Assembly (NCBI GenBank): GCA_000961575.1 | Contig: LADP01000042.1 | Location: 144,092-208,091 of the forward strand | Reading direction: 5' to 3' | DNA length: 64,000 nt | DNA from: Peptococcaceae bacterium BRH_c8a | GTDB lineage: Bacteria > Bacillota > Desulfotomaculia > Desulfotomaculales > Desulfallaceae | Shown here: positions 25,894 through 34,619 of the stretch, in pieces | Layout: every line of letters starts with the position of its first letter | Numbering within the stretch: the stretch's first letter is position 1 | Position numbers and translations under genes: made by a program | The notes under the pieces: model-generated | Told to the model about the DNA's origin: nothing | Database searches by the model: none | The model's input: the letters and a program-made list of their open reading frames with translations, nothing else

Positions 25894-26949
25894 ATGAATT
25901 CACAAGAAGCACAAATTTGTCATTTTCCACAAAAGGAGCATGTTTTGGCGGTTGATGTTGGTTACGGTTACACCAAGGCGGTTTCTGCCCAGGGTAAAAG
26001 AATTTGCTTTCCATCAATATTTAGTTCAGCTAGAGACTTGCCCCTGGCTGAACTTTCGGATGGCCGTACCGGTCACACTGTTACCATTCAAAGGGAAGGA
26101 TTGCAGACTGAACACTACTTTGTCGGTGACCTGGCTGTCAAAGAAGGCCGTTCCGTTCAATATACCCTGGATGACGTAAAGCATAAACACCCCGTACATG
26201 ATGTGGTACTCCTAACAGCCGTGGCCCTTTTAGAACCCAAGGCGAACGGCAAGTTGATGGTTGGCCTTCCGGTTGATTACTATCGGGAACAGGGCCAAAG
26301 CCTTACCCATCATATTCAAAACTTGTCCGCCATGGTCTCCGTCAATGGAGGTCCGGAAACAAAAATTCATTTCGATGACGTAATGGTATACCCGCAAGGT
26401 GCAGGAGCATTGCTGGTTGCAACGGATATGCCTGTAGAGGGTATAGCTGCTCTGGTAGACGTTGGCCACAAGACCACAGATTGTGTAGCTCTGGAATTGG
26501 GAAACGGCACAAGCAGGCCGGTACAGTCCATGTGTATTAGTGTAGAAGCAGGTATTGTGCATTTACACCAGGCTTTGGCTGAAGAATTTATAAAACTAAC
26601 CGGTACTCGCCTACCGGCAGTTTATACCGAGCAAGTACTGCGTACCGGTCGGGTATGGTTCAGGGGACGGGAACTAGATCTAAGCCTTTTTTTGACTGAG
26701 GCGCGCAAGGTGATAGCCAGATCCATTGCCGATAGAATACTTGCCGCCTGGGGTGACCGGGCAGATTTTGTGTGCCGGGTATACCTGGCCGGCGGCGGTG
26801 TCCTGGAATTACCGGAACTGCATAAGATGCTTCCTGGCGCTGTAGTTATCACCGACCCTCAATTCTCCAATGCTTTGGGATTTCTAAAAGCCGGTGTAAT
26901 TAAATGGTGTGACGATGCGAACTCAATATTAGCAAGGCATAAGCTCTAA
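25894..26949 (+). CDS. parM: ParM/Alp-type actin-like DNA segregation protein
   Basis: 351 residues of actin/Hsp70 fold. Phosphate 1 loop LAVDVGYGYTKAV near residue 20, a second phosphate loop AALVDVGHKTTDCVAL near 185 and the adenosine motif YLAGGGVLELPEL near 297. These features fit bacterial actin-like proteins of plasmids (ParM, archaeal Ta0583 type) that polymerise to push DNA copies apart. Directly downstream are GGTGTGAC/GTCACACC repeats, and beyond them a small basic protein that fits an adaptor. GGTGGAGG ribosome site. Strong evidence that this part derives from a plasmid or an element with a plasmid stage. Confidence 0.88.
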   Translation: MNSQEAQICHFPQKEHVLAVDVGYGYTKAVSAQGKRICFPSIFSSARDLPLAELSDGRTGHTVTIQREGLQTEHYFVGDLAVKEGRSVQYTLDDVKHKHPVHDVVLLTAVALLEPKANGKLMVGLPVDYYREQGQSLTHHIQNLSAMVSVNGGPETKIHFDDVMVYPQGAGALLVATDMPVEGIAALVDVGHKTTDCVALELGNGTSRPVQSMCISVEAGIVHLHQALAEEFIKLTGTRLPAVYTEQVLRTGRVWFRGRELDLSLFLTEARKVIARSIADRILAAWGDRADFVCRVYLAGGGVLELPELHKMLPGAVVITDPQFSNALGFLKAGVIKWCDDANSILARHKL

Positions 26950-26961
26950 TTTTAAGTCAAG

Positions 26962-27141
26962 ACGTCACACCGATTTAGTGTCTTTAGAAAGATTGGTGTG
27001 ACGTATGGCTCTGAAAGCTAATTCAATCCTTACTGACTGTAGAGAATCCCCGGTCGCACCTATTACAAAACAACGGTGTGACCAAGTAGTTAGTAAAACG
27101 AATAAAAGGCAGGCCGGAGTAAGGCTAAAGGCGGTCGCACC
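26962..27141 (+). repeat. parC-like repeat cluster A
   Basis: ACGTCACACC (26962) and GGTGTGACGT (26995) form a perfect inverted repeat. Further units follow: CGGTCGCACC (27051), CGGTGTGACC (27074) and CGGTCGCACC (27132). Same units, order and flanking words as cluster B, so the two clusters are a duplication. Likely binding sites of a ParR-like adaptor next to parM, or replication iterons. Confidence 0.75.
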
Positions 27142-27200
27142 AAATCAATGCATATAAAACTACCTGCAACCACCCGGTGTTATCGCTGTCAGAAGGTGAA
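27106..27200 (+). pseudogene. Decayed 5' fragment of the ParR-like gene
   Basis: Bases GGCAGGCCGGAGTAAGGCTA and the following sequence align with the start of the gene at 28260 (GCAGGCCGGAATATGGCTA...), including GGCGGTCGCACCAAATCA and CATATAAAACTACC, but the ATG is gone, a TAA appears, and similarity is lost after about 27180. Confidence 0.7.
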
Positions 27201-27305
27201 AAAGTGAAAGCAAGTTAGGCAGCCGGCACAGGAAGGAGAAAAACTGGTTGCTTATGTTTTAACAAGTTTATTCTGCCCAAAACCAGAAAGGAGGTCCAGC
27301 TATCA

Positions 27306-27830
27306 TTGCGTGATCTTTTAAATAGGATCCTGCCGGTGGGCCGCAGGAGTGTTCTTTTCGGCACACACCAATTCCTATGGCACCCGCTGACGGTGTATAT
27401 AGCATGGTGGTGGCTTTACGGCTGGCCGGACTGGAAGGAAACAGTTTGTATCTTCGTCCACGATTGGGGCTATTGGTCTATGCCTAACATGGACGGTCAA
27501 GAGGGAGGACGCCACCCGGAGCTTGGCGCTAACCTAGCTGGCCGCTGGTTTGGCCCCGAGTACCAAGAACTATGCTTGTACCATTCAAGGCACTATGCCA
27601 AAACAGCCGGCAGGCAGCCATCTAAACTGTGCTGGGCCGACAAATTTAGTATTGGGTATGAACCGCGCTGGTTTTACCTGCTTCGGGCAGTGGCCAGCGG
27701 CGAGATCAAGGAGTACCGTCAAAATGCCACCAGGTTTATTCCTGCGAATGAGTCACACCAAAAGTGGTTTGACTGGGTTCAGAAGTACCTAATTCTCGCC
27801 GCAGAACAGAATTATTCCCAAATTATATAA
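27306..27830 (+). CDS. HD-superfamily-like protein
   Basis: 174 residues, rich in Trp and Tyr. Possible metal ligands: GTHQFLWHPLTV, FVHDWGYWSM (an HD dyad), HPELGANL, LYHSRHYAK and LCWADKFS, an order reminiscent of HD phosphohydrolases. TTG start after AGGAGGT. It lies between the two duplicated repeat clusters. A nucleotide or second-messenger phosphohydrolase is possible; substrate unknown. Confidence 0.6.
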   Translation: MRDLLNRILPVGRRSVLFGTHQFLWHPLTVYIAWWWLYGWPDWKETVCIFVHDWGYWSMPNMDGQEGGRHPELGANLAGRWFGPEYQELCLYHSRHYAKTAGRQPSKLCWADKFSIGYEPRWFYLLRAVASGEIKEYRQNATRFIPANESHQKWFDWVQKYLILAAEQNYSQII

Positions 27831-27849
27831 GAAGAAAGAGAGGTTTTTA

Positions 27850-28029
27850 ATGAAAAACTGGATGAACGTAAGGGAGAAGTTGGGCGGCCAGATTAACGAG
27901 GGCGCCGACCGCAAGAAAATGGCCAGTATTCTAGGTATGACGCCCAAGAAGTTGACCAGGTTGCTGTTGGGGGTAAAGAAACCGTCGCCGGCGGAAACCG
28001 AGAAAATGACCATGCTAGCCAAACTATAG
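27850..28029 (+). CDS. Small helix-turn-helix-like protein
   Basis: 59 residues, basic. The segment DRKKMASILGMTPKKLTRLLLGVKKPSPAETEKM reads as a Cro/XRE-type HTH (A-x-x-L-G-M-T-x-x-x-L-x-x-L-L-x-G). A ribosome site AGAGAGG precedes ATG. Could regulate the partition or replication genes; that is inference. Confidence 0.6.
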   Translation: MKNWMNVREKLGGQINEGADRKKMASILGMTPKKLTRLLLGVKKPSPAETEKMTMLAKL

Positions 28030-28060
28030 AGTAAGGGGGTTATAGAACAACAACTAAAGA

Positions 28061-28298
28061 AGGTGTGACCGGGGCAATGCAGGTATCACAAGGCATAAAC
28101 CTTAAATTTAAATTAAAACGTCACACCGTTTTAATAACGCAAAATTATACGGTGTGACGTTAGGCTCTGAAAAACTGAACCAAACCTTACACCAGTAGGG
28201 ATACCCCGGTCGCACCTATTACAAAAAAACGGTGTGACGAAGAAGGTGGTAAAACACATATGAAAGCAGGCCGGAATATGGCTAAAGGCGGTCGCACC
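28061..28298 (+). repeat. parC-like repeat cluster B
   Basis: Units: AGGTGTGACC (28061), the perfect inverted pair ACGTCACACCG (28118) and CGGTGTGACGT (28150), CGGTCGCACC (28207), CGGTGTGACG (28230) and CGGTCGCACC (28289, inside the next gene). Cluster B duplicates cluster A (26962-27141). It overlaps the promoter region of the small basic gene, as expected if that protein represses its own synthesis by binding there. Confidence 0.78.
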
Positions 28299-28559
28299 AA
28301 ATCACTGCATATAAAACTACCCGCTGACCACCCGGTGTTTTCCATCCCCGACGGGGAGCGCAGCCGTGTGGCCCGGGAGTGGATGGAGCAGGGGCGCCAA
28401 GTGCTGGCAACTGTGGAAGAGATTAAGCGGGACATTGCAGTCATTAAAGAAAATTTGAGTGGGAGTGAGCAGCGTGGACATTCGGATAAAACTACAGAAA
28501 AGAACAATCGTAACAGCCAAACAAACCCCATTGACCCAGCAGTATTCTTGGATATGTAG
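28260..28559 (+). CDS. Small basic DNA-binding protein, candidate ParR adaptor
   Basis: 99 residues. The N-terminus GGRTKSLHIKLPADHPVFSIPDGERSRVAREWMEQGR has the beta-strand plus two-helix pattern of ribbon-helix-helix proteins; the middle is a predicted coiled coil (VEEIKRDIAVIKENL); the C-terminus is polar. It sits on parC-like repeats and near an actin-like parM, which is the usual ParMRC arrangement spread over 2.4 kb. ATG after AAGGTGG. Direct evidence of ParR identity is lacking. Confidence 0.6.
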   Translation: MKAGRNMAKGGRTKSLHIKLPADHPVFSIPDGERSRVAREWMEQGRQVLATVEEIKRDIAVIKENLSGSEQRGHSDKTTEKNNRNSQTNPIDPAVFLDM

Positions 28560-28573
28560 CTTTTATTCTGGAG

Positions 28574-29446
28574 GTGATAGCCACGTCCACTGGTAACGGA
28601 CCTCAGCAAAAAACACTAATTATAAAAGACCCCACACTGCGCAAAGGTTTCACGACCATACCGAATGCTGTAATGTCTGCCAAAGGCCTTAGTATGTCGG
28701 CCAAATATTTATACGGCCTACTGCTATCGTTTGCCTGGCAGGATGAAGAATGCTGGCCGGGGCAGAATAAACTGGCCGAAGCCGCTGACTGTTCCGTAAA
28801 AACAATCGAAAAATACCTGAAGGAATTGAGGTCGTACGAGTTAATAAGCTGGAAGCGCCAGGGATTAAACAGACCCAACATTTACTATATAAACGACCTG
28901 GGTACCGTGGATCGCTTGATAAATCCGGATTTAACCGGGTGTTCCAATCCGGAATGGAAAGGGTGTTCCAATCCGGAATTAACCACGTGTTCCAATCAAG
29001 AATGGAAGACGGGTTCCATTCAAGAATGGAAAGGGTGTTCCAATAAAGAATACTCAGTAGAAGAATACTCAGTTAATAAAAATAGTTGTATTACCCTTTC
29101 GGGTAATACAACGGGGCAAAGCCCCGCAGCAGCCCAAAACCAGGAAGTGACAATTCCGTCCAACAAGAACCATATTGCTAATTTGACAAACGAATACCGT
29201 AACACCGGTGTGGTTCCTAAAGACGGAGACTATGCATTTATCGGCAGGTTGTATCGACGTTACGGTTATGCCAGCGTACTGGAAGGTATCAGTGAGCTTG
29301 GCATGGCCATGGCTGTGGAAAAAATTGATAAGCCGCTATTGTACCTGAAGGCTATTGTGGAAGGTAAAAGCAATAAAAAAGTTAAGGATAGCGATCCCGC
29401 CCGGGAAAGCAAAAAAGAGTTAATTAAATCCCTGTATAGGTCATGA
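28574..29446 (+). CDS. Replication-initiator-like winged-helix protein
   Basis: 290 residues. Residues about 20-115 match helix-turn-helix proteins of the RepA-N/HTH_36 type (GLSMSAKYLYGLLLSFAWQ, WPGQNKLAEAADCSVKTIEKYLKELRSYELI). Residues about 115-155 are four to five near repeats of GCSNPEWK, encoded by repeated GTGTTCCAATC words. The C-terminal 80 residues resemble the DnaD-like tail of plasmid and phage initiators. The start is unclear: GTG 28574 lies within the GGAGGTG ribosome site, and ACG 28583 would be better spaced. Two perfect hairpins lie in its coding region. Likely initiates or helps replication of the element. Confidence 0.65.
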   Translation: MIATSTGNGPQQKTLIIKDPTLRKGFTTIPNAVMSAKGLSMSAKYLYGLLLSFAWQDEECWPGQNKLAEAADCSVKTIEKYLKELRSYELISWKRQGLNRPNIYYINDLGTVDRLINPDLTGCSNPEWKGCSNPELTTCSNQEWKTGSIQEWKGCSNKEYSVEEYSVNKNSCITLSGNTTGQSPAAAQNQEVTIPSNKNHIANLTNEYRNTGVVPKDGDYAFIGRLYRRYGYASVLEGISELGMAMAVEKIDKPLLYLKAIVEGKSNKKVKDSDPARESKKELIKSLYRS

Positions 29447-29494
29447 TACCGGAGTTGGTCAAAAATAGCTTAGCAGTGGCAAAAGGAGATTGTA

Positions 29495-31864
29495 ATGGAT
29501 TCTGAAAAAAAGATGGTTATCGCAGAAAAACCTTCGGTTGCCCGGGACCTGGCCGGAGTGTTGGGCCGGTTTACGAGTAAAGAAGGCTACCTGGAAAACG
29601 ATGAGTATGTAATCACCTGGGCCATTGGTCATTTGGTGGAGCTCGCGGCACCGGAAGATTACAACCCGCAATTCAAAAAATGGTCTTTTGAAACACTCCC
29701 CATACTGCCCGAGACATTTAAACTTAAAGCAAATCAGGGAACAAGAAAGCAATTCAAAGTAGTTAAAGAACTTATTAAACGTTCGGATATAGGGCAGCTC
29801 ATATGCGCCACGGACGCCGGCCGTGAAGGAGAACTTATATTCCGCTATATTTACCGTCTCTCCGGCTGCAAGAAACCGTTTGTGCGGCTCTGGCTGTCTG
29901 AAACAACCCCGGCTGCCGTAAAAAAAGGTTTTGCAAACTTAAGACCCGGTACCGAATTTGACCGGCTGGGCTATGCAGCCCAGGCCCGCAGCCAGGCTGA
30001 TTGGCTAATCGGTATCAATGCAACTCGTTCGTTTACTGTCAAGCACAATAATTTATTATCTGTCGGCCGGGTGCAAACACCTACACTGGCTTTAATTGTC
30101 AATCGCGAACAGGAAATAAACAATTTTATGACCGAGCTCTACTGGGAACTATACGCTGAATTTACCAAAAACAATGGTGAAACATACACCGCCAGGTGGT
30201 TTAAAGGGGAACAAAACCGTTTTCATGATCCGCATGCGGCCAGGGCGTTACTAGACAGGGTTGACGGGCAGCCGGCTACCGTCCAGAAAGTGGAGGAAAA
30301 GGACATAACTGAACTTCCGCCGCTGCTGTTCAACCTTAACGATTTACAAAAGGAAGCCAATAAAAAATACGGACTGGCGGCAGCCAAAACGCTGGAACTA
30401 GCCCAGTCTCTGTACGAGACCAGGAAACTGCTTACCTACCCCCGTACAGACAGCAGACACATAACGAGGGAGCTGGCAAAAACCATTCCCGGCCGCTTAA
30501 ATGCCCTGACCAACGCGGTTGATTACATGCCATATACCGCCACTGCAATGGCCGCCGGCACCCCGGGTAAACGTTATGTGGATGATGGTAAGGTGAGTGA
30601 TCATACCGCGCTAATACCCACTGAAATTAAGCCGGTTTTAAACAACCTGCCTACGGATGAGCGCAAGATATACGATCTGGTGGTACGCCGTTTTCTGGCC
30701 ATATTCTTCCCACCAGCCAGGTATAAGCAGACAAGAGTTGTAACCAAAGCCGCCGATGAAACATTTCTCATAACCGGCCGGGTGGAACTGGAGAAAGGCT
30801 GGAAAACGGTGTATGTAACTGTGGGAAATGACCCCAAGGAAGACGAAGATACGGGTGATATACCAGAACTAAGCCAGGGCGAAGCAGTACAAACCACCAA
30901 AACGGAAATCCAAGAAAAGAAAACCAAACCACCTAAGCATTATACCGAAGCAAGCTTACTGGCGGTGATGGAAGGAGTCGGACGGTTACTGGATGACAAG
31001 GATTTGAAAGAGGCCATGAAGGGGCATGGTCTGGGTACCCCGGCAACTAGGGCGGCCATTATTGAGCGCTTGATCAAAGTGGGCTATATTGAGCGCCAGA
31101 AAAAATCTTTGGTGCCCACCGCCAAAGGCGAAACATTGATCAACCTGGTTCCGGATATAATCAAAAATCCGGAGCTTACCGGTCAGTGGGAAAAAACATT
31201 GGCTGATATTGAAGCCGGCGCAGCTGATCCGGAAGAGTTTATGGCTGGGATTAAAAAGCTAACCTGCGAGATTGTTGACCTGGCCCGCAACCAGACGGCC
31301 AGCAAAGTGTTACAGTCTGAACGGGAAGCATTAGGTAAATGCCCGTTATGCGGCAAAGACGTAATCGAAGGCAACAAAGGTTACGGCTGCAGCGGTTACA
31401 AGGAAGGGTGCAAATTTGTAATCTGGAATAAGATAGCCGGTAAAAAGCTTACCCCGGTACAAGTTAAAGCTCTGCTGGAAAAAGGTAAAACCAGTATCAT
31501 CAAAGGCTTCAAATCAAGGAAAGGCAATAAATTTGACGCAGTATTGCAGATAAAAGACGGCAAAGTGGAATTCCTGTTTAACAGCGAATCCGAAAAACAA
31601 CCTTATGGCAAATGTCCGTTATGTGGCCAGGGCGTTATCGAATCTGCAAAAGGTTATAGTTGCAGTGGCTATAAAGAAGGCTGTAAATTCGTGATCTGGA
31701 AAGAAATTTCCGGGAAAAAGGTCACCGTGAAACAAGTTCAGGATTTATTGCAAAAAGGCAAAACCGTCTTAATTAAAGACTTTAAATCTAAAACAGGTAA
31801 AAACTTTGACGCAATTTTAGTGTTGCAGGATGGGAAGGTTGGATTTGAATTCAATAGGGGGTAG
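29495..31864 (+). CDS. topB: DNA topoisomerase III (type IA)
   Basis: 789 residues. Toprim domain with VIAEKPSVARDLA at the N-terminus and CATDAGREGELI near 105; active-site tyrosine in LTYPRTDSRHI near residue 314; the TEASLLAVMEGVG region near 485. The C-terminus carries two related zinc-ribbon modules (CPLCGKDVIEGNKGYGCSGY and CPLCGQGVIESAKGYSCSGY), each followed by a DNA-binding KFVIW segment. Plasmid and ICE-borne TopB decatenates replicating or transferring DNA. Ribosome site AAAGGAG. Stop overlaps the next start. Confidence 0.96.
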   Translation: MDSEKKMVIAEKPSVARDLAGVLGRFTSKEGYLENDEYVITWAIGHLVELAAPEDYNPQFKKWSFETLPILPETFKLKANQGTRKQFKVVKELIKRSDIGQLICATDAGREGELIFRYIYRLSGCKKPFVRLWLSETTPAAVKKGFANLRPGTEFDRLGYAAQARSQADWLIGINATRSFTVKHNNLLSVGRVQTPTLALIVNREQEINNFMTELYWELYAEFTKNNGETYTARWFKGEQNRFHDPHAARALLDRVDGQPATVQKVEEKDITELPPLLFNLNDLQKEANKKYGLAAAKTLELAQSLYETRKLLTYPRTDSRHITRELAKTIPGRLNALTNAVDYMPYTATAMAAGTPGKRYVDDGKVSDHTALIPTEIKPVLNNLPTDERKIYDLVVRRFLAIFFPPARYKQTRVVTKAADETFLITGRVELEKGWKTVYVTVGNDPKEDEDTGDIPELSQGEAVQTTKTEIQEKKTKPPKHYTEASLLAVMEGVGRLLDDKDLKEAMKGHGLGTPATRAAIIERLIKVGYIERQKKSLVPTAKGETLINLVPDIIKNPELTGQWEKTLADIEAGAADPEEFMAGIKKLTCEIVDLARNQTASKVLQSEREALGKCPLCGKDVIEGNKGYGCSGYKEGCKFVIWNKIAGKKLTPVQVKALLEKGKTSIIKGFKSRKGNKFDAVLQIKDGKVEFLFNSESEKQPYGKCPLCGQGVIESAKGYSCSGYKEGCKFVIWKEISGKKVTVKQVQDLLQKGKTVLIKDFKSKTGKNFDAILVLQDGKVGFEFNRG

Positions 31865-32247
31865 TGATGGTGAAGGTAATGGAGTTCACAATGCGGCTAA
31901 AAAAAACAACTAAGTGCAAAGCCTGTTACAAAGAAAACATGGACCGTATCGGCAGGATATACCTGCCTATCCCGTTGCTGGAAAAAATGGACATCGATGA
32001 TGAGTTGCTGGTGCAACTGGCACCTGATAAAAATCTTCTACCACAGGGCGGGTATATGGCCAGGTTTGTGTACGACAAAGAGACAGCCAAAAAAATCAGG
32101 TATATCGAGGATATCACGGAAAAAGGAGATTTGGGAATTATATACATCAGCAAAAACATATTAGAAAGTATGGGTGTGCAGGACGAAATAGCCGTGCGTG
32201 TCGTGCCGCCTGGCGAAACCGGGGGTGCCTCAATTGCTGAGGGGTAA
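31864..32247 (+). CDS. Two-repeat AbrB/SpoVT-like protein
   Basis: About 127 residues. Two similar halves each have the swapped-hairpin pattern: RIGRIYLPIPLLEKMDIDDE and GIIYISKNILESMGVQDE, with an upstream CKACYKE possibly binding metal. Such domains bind DNA as dimers. Start GTG 31864 or ATG 31867, overlapping topB. It overlaps the coupling-protein gene by 14 bases, so it belongs to a transfer operon and could regulate it. Confidence 0.6.
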   Translation: MMVKVMEFTMRLKKTTKCKACYKENMDRIGRIYLPIPLLEKMDIDDELLVQLAPDKNLLPQGGYMARFVYDKETAKKIRYIEDITEKGDLGIIYISKNILESMGVQDEIAVRVVPPGETGGASIAEG

Positions 32248-34591
32248 AACCCGAATACCTTTCGATGTAGGGCTGCCACTATATAACACCCTAGGTGAAA
32301 AAACAAAAAAATGTATTAAAAAGCACAAAAAAGTTGCGCTGCTACTGGGAAGTATACCAGTTACCGTGCCGCTTTTTTATTTTGCTGATGTTTGGGTATT
32401 AGGTAGCGCCGCAGCTGCCGTATCTGATATTCAATCATGGTGGTCCGGGGTGAATATATTTTCTACTTCGGAGCAGAAGGCTGCAGCTGCTGAATATGTC
32501 AACTTATGGCCGTGGTATCTATCCCATCCTTTTCAGGCCGGCCGAGCCTGGCTGACAAGGCCGTCGGAGACATTAACCTATCCTGGAATAAAGCACATAT
32601 GGCAATGGCTAAACGCACTACTTGCCGTAGGCTCCATTACAGGTTACCTGGGGTGGCGTATAACAGGTCGGCAAAATAAAGAGAACAGTTCAACCCGCGT
32701 GCATGGGCTAAAAGTTGTAAACAACCCGGCATACGGCACCTCCCGCTGGGCCGGGTTAAAAGATCTGGTTAACTTTTGCGAGTTGGGGCCGCCGGTACCT
32801 TTAGAGAAAAACGCAGGTAATCGAGTTAGGTTCCCCGGAGGCAACTTAATCGGTGAACTGGATGGCAAAAATATCAGAGTAAATTTTGAAAAGATGCCGG
32901 ATGACACCCCCAAGACAGCACCGCATATGCTTGTGTTTGGCGGTACTGGTTCCGGTAAATCATTTAGCATTGTGATTGGCAATATTATCGCTGCTGTTTC
33001 CGAAGGGCAGAGCATCGTGGTCATCGACCCCAAAGGAGAGCTATTCTCTACTACCGGCAACTGGCTTAAGCAACAGGGTTATGAAAATGTATGGGTACTA
33101 AACTTTATGCAACCGGAACACAGCCATCGTTGGGACCCGGTAATCGAGTGTCTTGACGATGCTGAAATTTCGGAAATGATAGACACCCTTTCAAAAAATG
33201 CTTCTAGTGGAAGTGACTCTTACTTCATGTTAAAAGCAATGGAACTGATGGAGTCAATGATCGGGCTATTAAAGGGCGACTTTCCGGTTGAACAACAGCA
33301 TATGCGGTCCATAATGACCCTAGCTGCATGGCCGGAAGAAAAGCTGGACGAGCGATTCCGGGAAGCTTACAAATCCGGTAAAATCAGCCCGACAATTTAC
33401 GAACGCTGGCGTGGAGTAGTAAAGAAAAATTACGAGTACGCCGTTTCCAACTTAACAGCGGTTTTGAAAAACCTCACTACAGCATCACTGGCGGCCATGA
33501 TGTCCGAGCAGGAAATAGACCTAAACCAAATAGGGCAGAAAAAGACGGCATTGTTTCTCATTATTCCGACCGGCGGGGAGGGGGTTTACCTCAAGCCGAT
33601 TTTGTCCATCTTTTATAAGTTTTTATTTAAAAGATTGGACAAGCTGGCCTTTAAAAGCCCTGGCCAAAAACTACCGGTGAAGGTTAGAAACATCTGGGAC
33701 GAAATGGCTAACGTGGGCATGATTCCAGGCCTGCCGGAGATCATATCCACCGCCAGAAGTAAGGGTATCCATATTCAAATGATTTTACAAACCATTAAGC
33801 AATTAGAGTCCGTTTACGGTGTTAACGAGGCAAGTACGATACTGGGTAACTGCCCGACCGTTATGCTCATTGGTATTGCACCCGCCGACCGGGATTTGGC
33901 CCGGATGTTCAGTGAGTTATTGGGCACGGCGGCGGTGGAAGCGAAAAAAGTAAGCGAAGATTTGACCGTACCAGGAAAACATTTGTTTGAGTTAAAGAAA
34001 AAAACTCGAACAGTTATCGAAAGACCACTAATGTCCACGGATGAAGTAATGCGGATTGGCCCCAAGGACTCTGTTGCTATTTTGCAATGGTTTAGGCCTT
34101 TGTATCTCCGCAAAGTTGGCTGGATAAAACTCCCCCAGGCGAAGGAAATCAAAAATTGCGGCATGTTACCGGTGGAGCAAATGATTCCGGCCAGAAGCTT
34201 TGAAATAAGCCTGCCGGAAATTGAGACTGACATGGAAACGCATAAAGATCCTGAATCTGCACTTTGGATGCAATTAAAAAGACGCTCAATGGTTGAAAAC
34301 GAAGATAACCAGCCGGCAACTGAACTTGGTTTATTGAAAAACAACATCCATGAAAACCAAAAACACGGAGGCAATACACCCAAACAACCCCAATCCCCTG
34401 ATTTAACTAATGATAACGGTTACAAAATGAACAGTTATAACCAATTAAATCCGGCTAATGATTATTTAGGGGAAATTGAACCCCAAAAGAATCATGAGGC
34501 AACGGAAGAACTTGAGCCAACACAAAACAATGAAAATGTGGCGGAAAATGTAGATGCTCAAGGCTTTAATGTTAAATCACCATTATTTTAA
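32234..34591 (+). CDS. VirD4/TraG-type conjugative coupling protein
   Basis: 785 residues. Two membrane helices in the first 150 residues, then the motor domain with Walker A FGGTGSGKSFSIVIGN near residue 235 and Walker B-like RNIWDEMANVG near 490, plus ARSKGIHIQMILQT. The last about 120 residues are hydrophilic. T4CPs bring DNA-relaxase complexes to a type IV secretion channel. TTG 32234 is chosen after GGGGGTG; the frame upstream overlaps the AbrB-like gene. No relaxase or VirB4 gene is in this window. Confidence 0.92.
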   Translation: MLRGKTRIPFDVGLPLYNTLGEKTKKCIKKHKKVALLLGSIPVTVPLFYFADVWVLGSAAAAVSDIQSWWSGVNIFSTSEQKAAAAEYVNLWPWYLSHPFQAGRAWLTRPSETLTYPGIKHIWQWLNALLAVGSITGYLGWRITGRQNKENSSTRVHGLKVVNNPAYGTSRWAGLKDLVNFCELGPPVPLEKNAGNRVRFPGGNLIGELDGKNIRVNFEKMPDDTPKTAPHMLVFGGTGSGKSFSIVIGNIIAAVSEGQSIVVIDPKGELFSTTGNWLKQQGYENVWVLNFMQPEHSHRWDPVIECLDDAEISEMIDTLSKNASSGSDSYFMLKAMELMESMIGLLKGDFPVEQQHMRSIMTLAAWPEEKLDERFREAYKSGKISPTIYERWRGVVKKNYEYAVSNLTAVLKNLTTASLAAMMSEQEIDLNQIGQKKTALFLIIPTGGEGVYLKPILSIFYKFLFKRLDKLAFKSPGQKLPVKVRNIWDEMANVGMIPGLPEIISTARSKGIHIQMILQTIKQLESVYGVNEASTILGNCPTVMLIGIAPADRDLARMFSELLGTAAVEAKKVSEDLTVPGKHLFELKKKTRTVIERPLMSTDEVMRIGPKDSVAILQWFRPLYLRKVGWIKLPQAKEIKNCGMLPVEQMIPARSFEISLPEIETDMETHKDPESALWMQLKRRSMVENEDNQPATELGLLKNNIHENQKHGGNTPKQPQSPDLTNDNGYKMNSYNQLNPANDYLGEIEPQKNHEATEELEPTQNNENVAENVDAQGFNVKSPLF

Positions 34592-34619
34592 AAATGCTTT
34601 AAACGAAAGGATGGTAGAC

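Larger units (their letters stand above)
26950..27305 (+). other. Gene-free stretch with centromere-like repeats, copy A
   Basis: Holds the first cluster of GGTGTGAC-type repeats and a decayed copy of the start of the gene at 28260. After about 27200 the gap contains only the AGGAGGT ribosome site of the next gene. Confidence 0.6.

Noticed and set aside
26962..28298. Repeats as CRISPR or IS ends
   Set aside because: Units are short, both orientations, next to parM and a small DNA-binding gene; centromere or iteron role fits better.
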